DNA of 64,000 nucleotides from HGM11501 sp045644565 (GTDB lineage: Bacteria; Bacillota; Clostridia; CAKSNL01; HGM11501), in contig JAZRHF010000052.1 of assembly GCA_045644565.1 (NCBI GenBank), positions 6,691 through 70,690 of the forward strand, in the 5' to 3' direction. The first letter of the stretch is position 1, and every line of letters starts with the position of its first letter. The notes under the pieces are model-generated. The model saw only the letters and a list, made by a program, of their open reading frames with translations. It ran no database searches and was not told the DNA's origin. The translations under genes and the position numbers were made by a program. Shown here piece by piece: positions 42,579 to 50,102 of this stretch.

Positions 42579-43387
42579 TTAACTTATGGGAAAAGGAAAA
42601 CATTCCCCTTTATGATGAAGAAAAAGGGCAAAATCCCGAAATGGAAGCATTTTTAATCGATTCCGATAAGCCTCTCGGTGCAGTTATCATATTCCCCGGC
42701 GGAGGCTATCACCATTTATCGCTGGAAAATGAAGGTTCAAAAATTGCAGAATTTTACAACAACAACGGCTTTAATGCATTCGTTGTAACCTATCGACTCA
42801 CCCCCTACAACCACCCTGCAATGTTACTTGATGCCCTTCGTGCAATAAGGCTTGTACGCTATAATGCAGAAAAATTCAACGTAAATCCCGATCAGATTGC
42901 AATCCTCGGCTTTTCCGCAGGCGGTCATTTGGCAGGAAGCTTATACACCCACTATGATTTTGAATATGAAAAACAGGATGAAATTGACGAAGTTTCCGCC
43001 CGTCCCAACGGAGCGATTTTATGCTACGGCGTTTTATCCTTAAGCAGCAAGTACACCCACTCGGGTTCAAGGCAAAATCTTCTTTCGGACTATTCAGGTG
43101 AAGAATATATGCGTCTTTCCGACTTCCTCTCTGCTGAAAAGCAGGTTACGGAAGACACTCCCCCCGCCTTTTTGTGGCATACGGCAGCGGACCCCGTTGT
43201 TCCCGTATCAAACAGCATTGATATGGCAAAGGCACTTTCGGAGAAAAAGATTCCCTTTGAATTACATATCTATCCCACAGGCGGACACGGTATGGGGCTT
43301 GCACCACAAAAGCCCCACGTAACAAGTTGGGCACCACTTAGCGCCGCATGGCTCCGTGATGAGTTAGGTTTCACATACAAGGATTAA
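42575..43387 (+). CDS. Alpha/beta-hydrolase, BD-FAE/acetyl-esterase type (paralogue 2)
   Basis: A 270-residue hydrolase related to the one at 38079. IIFPGGGYHHLSLENEG is the oxyanion region, GFSAGGHLAGS holds the nucleophilic Ser, DPVVPVSNSI the Asp and GGHGMGL the His. The ATG overlaps the cinA stop by 4 bp, so it is translationally coupled to a housekeeping gene. No signal peptide, so it probably acts on imported acetylated oligosaccharides (inference from neighbouring glycosidases). Confidence 0.82.
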   Translation: MINLWEKENIPLYDEEKGQNPEMEAFLIDSDKPLGAVIIFPGGGYHHLSLENEGSKIAEFYNNNGFNAFVVTYRLTPYNHPAMLLDALRAIRLVRYNAEKFNVNPDQIAILGFSAGGHLAGSLYTHYDFEYEKQDEIDEVSARPNGAILCYGVLSLSSKYTHSGSRQNLLSDYSGEEYMRLSDFLSAEKQVTEDTPPAFLWHTAADPVVPVSNSIDMAKALSEKKIPFELHIYPTGGHGMGLAPQKPHVTSWAPLSAAWLRDELGFTYKD

Positions 43388-43390
43388 ATG

Positions 43391-43424
43391 AAAAAACATC
43401 GAAGCTTTTGCTTCGATGTTTTTT
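43391..43424. terminator. Bidirectional terminator between esterase 2 and the GH20 gene
   Basis: A perfect 15-bp stem (AAAAAACATCGAAGC and complement) with a TTTT loop and T runs on both strands. The core CATCGAAGC is very similar to the terminator stem at 45638-45671. Confidence 0.9.
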
Positions 43425-43434
43425 ATTATTCCGG

Positions 43435-44757
43435 TTACATAAGGCCGGGGCCTGTCATTTTATCGGACCAGCCTGCTATTTTGTAATCTCCGTCCGAGAA
43501 GAATGCTCGTCTTGCCACTTCTGCCTGATGGAAGCGTCTTATTTGTGTGGGCAAATCGGGATAGCCTCCGTAAGCCTGTTCTCCCATATAAACGATTTCA
43601 CCAAAGTTTCTGAAAAGCGAATGCCAGGTGGTCATCATAACTCCGGGAAGCTTATATTCCTTCGCTTTATCTGCCGCCGCTTTGACATTTTCCCTTCCCT
43701 CCCAGGGACCTGTTACAAAGTCAAATCCCGATTCATCAAACATAGATATTCTCTTGAAGGAATCTACCAACGATCTGGTGTAATCGTAGTATACGATTAA
43801 AATGTCCTTTGAAAGCTTTTTCTGGGCGTATTCATAAAATTCGCCTACGTTAGGACAAAGTATATCGCACCACATTATAGCTCGTCTTCCCACTTTTTTA
43901 AGTTCATCGGAAAGACCGTTCATATAATTAATAACCTCGTCCATTTTTTCAAGGTTGTGAACGCAGAGATACTCCTCGTCGCATCCTATATGGAAATATT
44001 TACCCTCGCCGCAAACTTCAATAAGTTCTGCTCTCACCTTTCTTAAAAGTGACAAAACTTCTTCGTCCTTGAAATTCCAGCTCCAGCCGTAGCAGTTAAA
44101 CATATAATCTAAAGAAAGGTTCTGATCGAGTACAACGTGCTTTCCGTTTGCCTCACGACAGCCTGATGCATGAGCAAGATGGTTAAACATGGGAATTACT
44201 TCAAGTCCCAGGGCGTTTGCCTCTTTAACAATAGCTCTTATTTCATCCTTTTCATATGCAATGGGCCAGGAAAGCTCTTTAAGGCAATCATATTTAATCA
44301 TTCCCCAGAATTCCAAAACCACGTGAGTATATTTTGAAACTGCCGCAGTACGGATGCATTTTCTTAAAAATTTAAGCTCTGTTTCGGGGAATATGCAAAA
44401 ATGGATGCTTCTGAAAGAAATTTCTCCGCTTCTTCTTAAAATGCCTTTCTTAAAAGAATAGGAATCGCTTTTTCTGTCATAGGAAAGTCCTTCAAGAAAA
44501 AGGAAAAATCCGTGTACTAAATTTGTATAGTTTGTGCCCTTGATGTAAACACCCTTGTCGGTGGCATTTATTACGTTTTCCGCATCTTCTATATCGGCTT
44601 TTTCGCCTTCGCCTATCATAATAACATTTTCTTCGGATGTAAAACTTACATTTTTGTACTTATTGTGTGTGAAATTTCCGAAGATTCCCATTAATGCTTC
44701 GTTATTTGCCTTTTCAGGAAAAGAAAACAAAGTTTTTTCGTCTAAAATAAAGCTCAT
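43435..44757 (-). CDS. GH20-like beta-N-acetylhexosaminidase
   Basis: A 440-residue protein with the GH20 catalytic barrel (about 115-400). The catalytic pair Asp260-Glu261 is in FHIGCDEEY, the counterpart of the family's HIGGDE. GLEVIPMFNHLAHASG and IMWCDIL follow family layout. A short N-terminal alpha/beta domain precedes the barrel. No signal peptide: cytosolic action on imported amino-sugar oligosaccharides is likely. The start at 44757 is placed by AAGGAGTGAT upstream. The gene is divergent from an AraC-type regulator, with two operator-like repeats between their promoters. Confidence 0.83.
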   Translation of the reverse strand: MSFILDEKTLFSFPEKANNEALMGIFGNFTHNKYKNVSFTSEENVIMIGEGEKADIEDAENVINATDKGVYIKGTNYTNLVHGFFLFLEGLSYDRKSDSYSFKKGILRRSGEISFRSIHFCIFPETELKFLRKCIRTAAVSKYTHVVLEFWGMIKYDCLKELSWPIAYEKDEIRAIVKEANALGLEVIPMFNHLAHASGCREANGKHVVLDQNLSLDYMFNCYGWSWNFKDEEVLSLLRKVRAELIEVCGEGKYFHIGCDEEYLCVHNLEKMDEVINYMNGLSDELKKVGRRAIMWCDILCPNVGEFYEYAQKKLSKDILIVYYDYTRSLVDSFKRISMFDESGFDFVTGPWEGRENVKAAADKAKEYKLPGVMMTTWHSLFRNFGEIVYMGEQAYGGYPDLPTQIRRFHQAEVARRAFFSDGDYKIAGWSDKMTGPGLM

Positions 44758-44779
44758 ATAAATCACTCCTTTTAGCCTA

Positions 44780-44808
44780 ATTATACCACGGGTTAAAGTG
44801 GGTTACAA
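44780..44808 (-). promoter_or_regulatory. Promoter of the GH20 gene
   Basis: Minus-strand TTGTAA (44803-44808), 17-bp spacer and perfect TATAAT (44780-44785). Confidence 0.72.
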
Positions 44809-44814
44809 GAAGAC

Positions 44815-44844
44815 CTTTCAACACAAATCAGGACTTTTCAACAC
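44815..44844. promoter_or_regulatory. Tandem operator-like repeats (CTTTTCAACAC) for the AraC regulator
   Basis: TTTCAACAC occurs at 44816-44824 and again at 44836-44844, 20 bp apart, in the same orientation. They lie between the two divergent promoters; the second copy touches the regulator's -35 box and the first is 7 bp from the GH20 -35. AraC-family proteins typically bind such direct repeats spaced by about two helical turns. Confidence 0.6.
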
Positions 44845-44873
44845 TTGATTTCTTCTTTTCCGACTGCTATAAT
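44845..44873 (+). promoter_or_regulatory. Promoter of the AraC-type regulator next to GH20
   Basis: TTGATT (44845-44850), 17-bp spacer, TATAAT (44868-44873). The transcript would start near 44880, giving a leader of only about 10 nt before the ATG at 44890. Confidence 0.72.
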
Positions 44874-44889
44874 GTAACGGGTGATAAAA

Positions 44890-45639
44890 ATGTCAATCTT
44901 AAACAAAAATATGAGCATAAAAATAACGAGAGCCGGAACTCTTCACTGGGGTGCCTGCAAAGTAAATGTTGCCCCCAGATCCTATAACACCCTGGTTTAC
45001 CGCCTGAAAGGGAACGGAACCTTAACGGGAAAGGATTTTTCTGTTAAGAGCAATGAAGGCGATGTGTTTTTTATGCCAAAAGACACCCCCTACTTTGCCA
45101 ATTATCACTCGTACAACGAAATTTTATATATGAATTTTGATTCGGACATAATATCTTTGCCTGAAAACTTTACAGAAGTCCATGATGCAAAAAATCTTTT
45201 CGAAAAGCTAATATCCGTTTGGGATAAAAAGGAAACGGGGTACTACATCAATTCCCTTTCAATTTTTTGCGACATAATAAAAGCCGTTTCAATTCCGCCT
45301 TCTTCTTCTAAAACCAAAAGCGAAGACTTGTTTGAAAAAGCATTTATATACATAAGGGAAAACTTAAAAAATCCCACCTTGTCGATAGACCGTGTAATTT
45401 CCGCATCGGGCATCAGCGGAACATATTTCAGACGGCTTTTCATCGAAAAAACAGGCTGTTCCCCAAAAGAATATATAACAAGCGAAAGGCTGAAAATTGC
45501 AGAGCAATTATTGTTATCGGGTGAATATTCAATCAGCGAAGCCGCACTCATGTCAGGCTTTTCCGATTCAAATTATTTTGCCAGAGTGGTAAAAAAGGAA
45601 TATGGAGTATCCCCGTCAAAGCTATATAAACACAAATAA
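44890..45639 (+). CDS. AraC-family transcriptional regulator (GH20 locus)
   Basis: A 249-residue regulator. The N-terminal half is a cupin-like sensing domain (YRLKGNGTLTGKDFSVKSNEGDVFFMPKD), and the C-terminal ~100 residues hold two helix-turn-helix motifs (SIDRVISASGISGTYFRRLF and SISEAALMSGFSDSNYFARV). It probably senses a sugar and controls the divergent GH20 gene and itself. The ATG at 44890 is chosen over the in-frame GTG at 44881 because the GTG would coincide with the transcription start; GGGTGAT precedes the ATG. Confidence 0.85.
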   Translation: MSILNKNMSIKITRAGTLHWGACKVNVAPRSYNTLVYRLKGNGTLTGKDFSVKSNEGDVFFMPKDTPYFANYHSYNEILYMNFDSDIISLPENFTEVHDAKNLFEKLISVWDKKETGYYINSLSIFCDIIKAVSIPPSSSKTKSEDLFEKAFIYIRENLKNPTLSIDRVISASGISGTYFRRLFIEKTGCSPKEYITSERLKIAEQLLLSGEYSISEAALMSGFSDSNYFARVVKKEYGVSPSKLYKHK

Positions 45640-45671
45640 AAAGCATCGAAGCAAAAGCTTCGATGCTTTTT
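45638..45671. terminator. Bidirectional terminator between AraC regulator and DUF805 gene
   Basis: A perfect 15-bp stem (AAAAAGCATCGAAGC and complement) with an AAAA loop and T runs on both strands. Confidence 0.9.
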
Positions 45672-45672
45672 A

Positions 45673-46170
45673 TTATTCTTTAGGGTTAGGGCCATATTTA
45701 TTTGTACCGGGCTGACTGTCAAAAATACATAAAACCAGAAAAATTATTCCGCCTACCTCAGGAATTAAATTCAGCATATAAAACCATCCGCTTTTCCCTG
45801 TGTCGTGAAGTCTTCTTATTCCCAGTGCAACCCAGGGAACTGCTGCTGCAAGACCGTATATTATTGTTATAATTGATATAATAACAAGCGATGGGACAAC
45901 CCAGTCAGGGCAATATGTTTCCGAAAATGCGATAGCGAAAAAGGTAAATCCTATAACGATAATCTCCATAATAATATGTATCAGATACACATACCAGAAT
46001 TCGCTTTGGGTGCTTCTGCCGCTGAAATCCGCATATCTTTTAAACATCTCCGCATAAGCCGTAAACATATTGAATTTCTTGGGTGTAACCGTATTTACAC
46101 CTTTTCCGCAATAAGGGCAAAAAGAAGTGCCTTCATTAATCATCTGTCCGCATTTTGTACAATAGCTCAT
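45673..46170 (-). CDS. Zinc-ribbon plus DUF805 membrane protein
   Basis: A 165-residue protein. It begins with a double-CxxC zinc ribbon (MSYCTKCGQMINEGTSFCPYCG), followed by a DUF805 domain with about four membrane helices, including the family's GRSTQSEFWYVYL and ALGIRRLHDTGKSGW motifs and a PGTNKYGPNP ending. The function of the family is unknown. The start at 46170 has GGGAGG upstream; further upstream in-frame codons overlap rsmH2. Downstream of that methyltransferase by 17 bp. Confidence 0.8.
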   Translation of the reverse strand: MSYCTKCGQMINEGTSFCPYCGKGVNTVTPKKFNMFTAYAEMFKRYADFSGRSTQSEFWYVYLIHIIMEIIVIGFTFFAIAFSETYCPDWVVPSLVIISIITIIYGLAAAVPWVALGIRRLHDTGKSGWFYMLNLIPEVGGIIFLVLCIFDSQPGTNKYGPNPKE

Positions 46171-46187
46171 AATAAACCTCCCTTTTT

Positions 46188-47219
46188 TTACTTTTTCGCC
46201 CAGCGCATTTTGGTGGATTTTGCTCTCGGGTTTCTGAAACATTCTTCACCCGACGGACGTATTACATCCTCGGAAATTTCCGAAAATACACCTTCTTTAA
46301 GATATTTCTTAAACGCCTTTTTAACAAGGCGGTCTTCTCCCGAATGGAAGGTCAAAACCGCAACCCTTCCCTTGTCGCTCATTACAGAAGGAAGCTTGTC
46401 AAGAAAGGAATAAAGCACCTCAAACTCGGAATTAACGTCAATACGGAGTGCCTGAAATGTTCTCTGACAGCTCTTTTTTAAAGCTTCCTCCCTTTCCTTT
46501 TTAGGAAGGTGAGAAAGTGCCTTTACTATTATATTTTTAAGATGAGTGGTTGTTTCAATTGCTCCACCCGACTTGTAGGTTTTAATTATTTCTTCTGCTA
46601 TTTCCTCGGCATAAGGCTCGTCGGAGTTTTCTATTAACATACCGATTATTTCATCCTCAGAAAGCTCGGATAATCTTTCTGCCGCCGTAACTCCGCTCGT
46701 CTGATCAAGCCTTAAATCAAGAGGACCGTCTATTTTATAGGAAAAGCCTCGCTCAGGATTGACAATCTGCATAGAAGACACCCCAAGGTCAGCCAGAATA
46801 AAGTCAAACTTTTCTCCGTCGGATACCTTGTCTATTTCCGCAAAGTTCATATTTTTAATTGTTAAAATATCTTCGCCATAGCCTTTTTCCAAAAGACGAG
46901 CCTTTGTCTTTTCAGACTCTTCCCTGTCAACATCTGTGGCGTACATTTTCCCCTTACCGGAAAGCTTTTCAAGCATTTTTTCCGTGTGACCGCCATAGCC
47001 AAGCGTTGCATCATATCCCACTTCGCCGGGCTCTATTTTAAGGAAATCAAGAATTTCATCAACCATTATGGAAATGTGCATTCCGGCAGGAGTTTTCCCC
47101 TTGCTTATTATTTTTTCTATGTCGTCCTTATATTTTTCAGGCTGATGCTCCTTATACTTTTCCGAAAACTTTTTTGGGTGAGTGCCTTTATAGCGCACCC
47201 TTCTCTTATGTTCTTCCAT
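46188..47219 (-). CDS. RsmH-like 16S rRNA methyltransferase paralogue
   Basis: A 343-residue SAM methyltransferase of the MraW/RsmH family. An N-terminal basic extension of about 45 residues precedes HISIMVDEILDFL; DATLGYGGHTEKML is the SAM site, FILADLGVSSMQIVNPERGFSYK the family signature, and SCQRTFQALRIDVNSEFEVL, VAVLTFHSGEDRLVKKAF and AKSTKMRWAKK are conserved. RsmH methylates N4 of C1402 in 16S rRNA. The window also has the canonical rsmH at 63320, so this is a second copy with divergent residues (FHSGEDR versus FHSLEDR). A different rRNA or substrate role is possible. Confidence 0.82.
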   Translation of the reverse strand: MEEHKRRVRYKGTHPKKFSEKYKEHQPEKYKDDIEKIISKGKTPAGMHISIMVDEILDFLKIEPGEVGYDATLGYGGHTEKMLEKLSGKGKMYATDVDREESEKTKARLLEKGYGEDILTIKNMNFAEIDKVSDGEKFDFILADLGVSSMQIVNPERGFSYKIDGPLDLRLDQTSGVTAAERLSELSEDEIIGMLIENSDEPYAEEIAEEIIKTYKSGGAIETTTHLKNIIVKALSHLPKKEREEALKKSCQRTFQALRIDVNSEFEVLYSFLDKLPSVMSDKGRVAVLTFHSGEDRLVKKAFKKYLKEGVFSEISEDVIRPSGEECFRNPRAKSTKMRWAKK

Positions 47220-47281
47220 GATAATACCTCTTTATTATACTTTAGTTTCATTATAGCAGAAAAATTCCCACAGCACAAGAC

Positions 47282-47315
47282 AAAAATAAAACCGCCAACG
47301 GGCGGTTTTATTTTT
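47282..47315 (-). terminator. Terminator of the GH2 gene at 47316
   Basis: A 14-15-bp stem (AAAATAAAACCGCC and complement) with a short loop, directly behind the stop codon, with T-rich flanks. Confidence 0.85.
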
Positions 47316-49073
47316 TTATTTCTTAAACTTTGGAACGCTGTAGTTATTTATTCTTGCTCTGTCGCTTCTTGCGCCTTCGCCAAACTGTTCGCCGTAAATC
47401 TGCTGAACAACTCTGTAAGCGCGCTTGGGACGACGGTATTCATCAACAATACCCTTATTATTAAAGCTTCTGGGTCTGCCGTGTTCTCTTCCCAAGGGAA
47501 TTCTTATATCGCAATACTGCCAGATATATGTACCCGACAAATCTTCATGGGAAAGAAGCTGATCGAGGGAGAATTCAAGCAAGTCTGCCTGATAATCCTC
47601 TGTCCAACGCTGAGCTTCAAAGGTGTTAACGCCGGGAATTGCACCGCCGCCAAACTCAGTCATAAGGCGGGGCTTATCAAGGGAATCACAAGCTTCAATA
47701 TGCTTTGCCCATTTATCCATGAAGACATTCCAGTCGCCGTTTTCTATTGGATCGTACCAGCCCACATACTTATTCATACAAACGATATCGTCAAGGTCGT
47801 AGCAGATATCGGGATTTAATCCGCATCTGTTGGAAACGTGTGTAAAGAGCCTGTTTTTGTCCAGTCTTCTTGCCTCGTCCATCATCATTTTTGTAAAGTC
47901 ATAGCCTGCCTTAGTTTCTGTCGCACACTCGTTATGCATACTGATGATAATGATGCTGGGATGGTTAAAGCCTGCATTTATCATTTCACCAATCATAGGC
48001 ATAACTCTTTCCTTGGTAAGATCTGTTACCATTGCACCTTCGGGACGTCCCCAAAGAGGCAATTCCTCCCAGAAAAGCATACCGATTTCGTCGCAGTAGT
48101 CTGCCGTAATCTGTGCATTGGGATAATGGCTTGTACGAATAGCGTTACAGTTTAAGTTTCTTATAATGTCAATATCCTTCTTGATAAGGTTAAAGGGCAT
48201 TGTAAATCCCCAGTCAGGATGCTCTTCATGACGGTTGATACCTAAAAGCTTAATCTTCTCTCCGTTTAAGAGAATATCCTTGTGGCTTGTTTTGATTTCA
48301 CGGAAGCCTGTTCTTTCAATCAGATCTTCGCCGCCAAACTTTGCCTTTATATAGTAAAGGTTGGGCTTGTAAATTCCCCAAAGCTTTGCATTTTCAATTA
48401 AAATATCGGATACTTCGATTGTTTTTTCTCCGTTTACTTTAATTTTTTCCTTATACTTAAGTTCATCATTTATGTAAAGCTCGAAATCCTCTTCCTTTTC
48501 AGTAAAGGTCTTCAACTCGGTTTTTACATTGACCAATACATCCTTATAATCGTTTTCGATATTATAAGTAATTTTAAGGTCCTTAAGCCAGCTGTCGGAA
48601 AGCTCCACAATTTCAACAGGACGTGCAATACCGCCGTAGTTATACCAGTCAACATCCGTAAGAGGATATGTATCTACCATATTGCTGTCGTTATTTACTC
48701 TTAAAACAAGGCTGTGCTTACCCTTGGAAAGTCCTGTCACTTCAAATCCGAACTCTAAAAATGCACCGTAGTGATAGCCTAAATGCACACCGTCAAGATA
48801 TACATCTGCTTCATTATTAACAGAAGAAAACTTTATATAAATGTTTTCGCTTTCTGTTTCAAATTCGGTTTTATACCATGCAGTTCCGATATAGCGGAAA
48901 AAGTCTATTTCCAGATTCCAGCATGAAGGAACGGGAAGCTTTCTGTCAGGCTCGGGAAATGATGAAAACCAAGCTTCGTCCTTACCTTTATTTTCGGGGT
49001 CAAGTGCAAAATCCCAAAGCTTATCCAAAGCAACGTATTTTGCAGAATTAGTTTTAGTATATAATCTTTCCAT
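47316..49073 (-). CDS. Glycoside hydrolase family 2 enzyme (beta-glucuronidase/galactosidase-like)
   Basis: A 585-residue GH2 protein with sugar-binding sandwich (about 1-160), Ig-like domain (about 165-260) and TIM barrel (about 265-585). Glu382 in MHNECATE is the probable acid/base and Glu473 in MTEFGGG the nucleophile. GINRHEEHPDWGF and IRTSHYPNA are GH2 barrel signatures. No signal peptide. It differs clearly from the GH2 at 12248 and is nearer the glucuronidase layout, though the substrate cannot be assigned. AAGGAGAG precedes the ATG. It is divergent from an AraC-type regulator. Confidence 0.88.
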   Translation of the reverse strand: MERLYTKTNSAKYVALDKLWDFALDPENKGKDEAWFSSFPEPDRKLPVPSCWNLEIDFFRYIGTAWYKTEFETESENIYIKFSSVNNEADVYLDGVHLGYHYGAFLEFGFEVTGLSKGKHSLVLRVNNDSNMVDTYPLTDVDWYNYGGIARPVEIVELSDSWLKDLKITYNIENDYKDVLVNVKTELKTFTEKEEDFELYINDELKYKEKIKVNGEKTIEVSDILIENAKLWGIYKPNLYYIKAKFGGEDLIERTGFREIKTSHKDILLNGEKIKLLGINRHEEHPDWGFTMPFNLIKKDIDIIRNLNCNAIRTSHYPNAQITADYCDEIGMLFWEELPLWGRPEGAMVTDLTKERVMPMIGEMINAGFNHPSIIIISMHNECATETKAGYDFTKMMMDEARRLDKNRLFTHVSNRCGLNPDICYDLDDIVCMNKYVGWYDPIENGDWNVFMDKWAKHIEACDSLDKPRLMTEFGGGAIPGVNTFEAQRWTEDYQADLLEFSLDQLLSHEDLSGTYIWQYCDIRIPLGREHGRPRSFNNKGIVDEYRRPKRAYRVVQQIYGEQFGEGARSDRARINNYSVPKFKK

Positions 49074-49107
49074 AGTTACTCTCCTTACTTGACTTGTTAT
49101 TTATTTT

Positions 49108-49136
49108 ATTATATAATAATAAAAAATAAATTTCTA
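49108..49136 (-). promoter_or_regulatory. Promoter of the GH2 gene at 47316 (weak -35)
   Basis: Minus-strand TAGAAA (49131-49136), 17-bp spacer and TATAAT (49108-49113). The poor -35 next to operator repeats suggests activator dependence. Confidence 0.6.
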
Positions 49137-49138
49137 CC

Positions 49139-49171
49139 CAAAATCGTACAAAAATTACAAAATCGTACAAA
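49139..49171. promoter_or_regulatory. Tandem operator-like repeats (CAAAATCGTACAAA) at the GH2 locus
   Basis: A perfect 14-bp direct repeat at 49139-49152 and 49158-49171, period 19 bp, begins 2 bp beyond the GH2 -35 box. This is the arrangement expected for an AraC-type activator touching RNA polymerase. Confidence 0.7.
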
Positions 49172-49195
49172 CTTTTCCGCATTTGAGGTGTTTTT

Positions 49196-50002
49196 ATGAA
49201 TATAGCATTGCGTGATGTTGAATATTATAAAGGTTATGGTTTCCAGAAGGACCAGAAATATCTTCATTCCCATTCCGTTGATGAAATATCTTTAATTTCC
49301 AGCGGGGATATTACATATATATCTGATGACATCATCACAAAGGTTTCGGGAAAGAGTTTAATTTGTTCAAAAGCTTATCATTTGCATAACCCGTATATCA
49401 CACCCGACTGTGTGTACGAACGTTATCAGCTTTCCGTCAATTTTGAATATCTTTATGACACGCTTCCTACTATTTATTCAATGAGCACACCCTCTTTTAT
49501 TGCTCCCCTCTCCGATGAGGATTTTGATGATTTGTCAAAATATGTTTCAATTTTATATACACTTAAAAACAAATCAGGCTTTGAAGATGATGTACTGAAA
49601 AAAAATCTTATTTTAGGAGCCCTGTATATAAGAATACATGAAATTTTTTCAAAAACGGATTTAACTCCCGTAAAGCTTACCGGAACATATATAAATGATG
49701 TTATTTCTTATATAGAAACGCACTATGCGGAAAAAATCACGCTAGAAGAACTTGCCGGCATTTTTTATATAAGCCGTACAAAGCTTTCAAATGATTTTAA
49801 AAAAACAACGGGAATGACTGTAAATTCTTTCCACACTTTAACAAAATTGAAAAATGCAAAGCTGTTTTTGGAAACAGGATTGTCTGTCACCGAAACCGCG
49901 GAAAAATGCGGTTTCACCTCAAGCGGATATTTCATAAACACCTTTGTTTCCCACAACAATATTACTCCGTTTAAGTACAGACAATTAATAAAAAGAAAAT
50001 AA
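49196..50002 (+). CDS. AraC-family transcriptional regulator (GH2 locus)
   Basis: A 268-residue regulator with a cupin-like N-terminal sensor (FQKDQKYLHSHSVDEISLISSG) and a C-terminal pair of helix-turn-helix motifs (TLEELAGIFYISRTKLSNDF and SVTETAEKCGFTSSGYFINTF). It is divergent from the GH2 gene and probably activates it in response to a sugar. GAGGTG precedes the ATG. It is followed by recA with its own promoter. Confidence 0.86.
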   Translation: MNIALRDVEYYKGYGFQKDQKYLHSHSVDEISLISSGDITYISDDIITKVSGKSLICSKAYHLHNPYITPDCVYERYQLSVNFEYLYDTLPTIYSMSTPSFIAPLSDEDFDDLSKYVSILYTLKNKSGFEDDVLKKNLILGALYIRIHEIFSKTDLTPVKLTGTYINDVISYIETHYAEKITLEELAGIFYISRTKLSNDFKKTTGMTVNSFHTLTKLKNAKLFLETGLSVTETAEKCGFTSSGYFINTFVSHNNITPFKYRQLIKRK

Positions 50003-50025
50003 TTTAAATTTTTTTCAAAAAACTA

Positions 50026-50054
50026 TTGACAAAACATATGTTCGCATTTATAAT
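50026..50054 (+). promoter_or_regulatory. recA promoter
   Basis: Perfect TTGACA (50026-50031), 17-bp spacer, perfect TATAAT (50049-50054). Confidence 0.88.
50031..50044. promoter_or_regulatory. LexA (SOS) box 1 in the recA promoter spacer
   Basis: AAAACATATGTTCG fits the Bacillus-type CGAACN4GTTCG box at 12 of 14 positions and lies between -35 and -10, where bound repressor would block RNA polymerase. Confidence 0.75.
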
Positions 50055-50065
50055 ATAGAAAAACA

Positions 50066-50079
50066 CGAATATTTGTTCT
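50066..50079. promoter_or_regulatory. LexA (SOS) box 2 downstream of the recA -10
   Basis: CGAATATTTGTTCT matches the LexA-box pattern at most positions and lies about where transcription starts. Confidence 0.6.
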
Positions 50080-50102
50080 TATTTTTAAGGAGGTTTTTAT
50101 AA

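Noticed and set aside
43391..45671. Repeat family suggested by the CATCGAAGC stems at 43391 and 45638
   Set aside because: Both are ordinary terminators with different flanks and loops; the short shared core may be chance or a recurrent terminator type.
46986..47819. Open frame of 277 codons on the plus strand spanning rsmH2 and GH2
   Set aside because: It runs antisense through two real genes and their terminator, without family features or a ribosome site.
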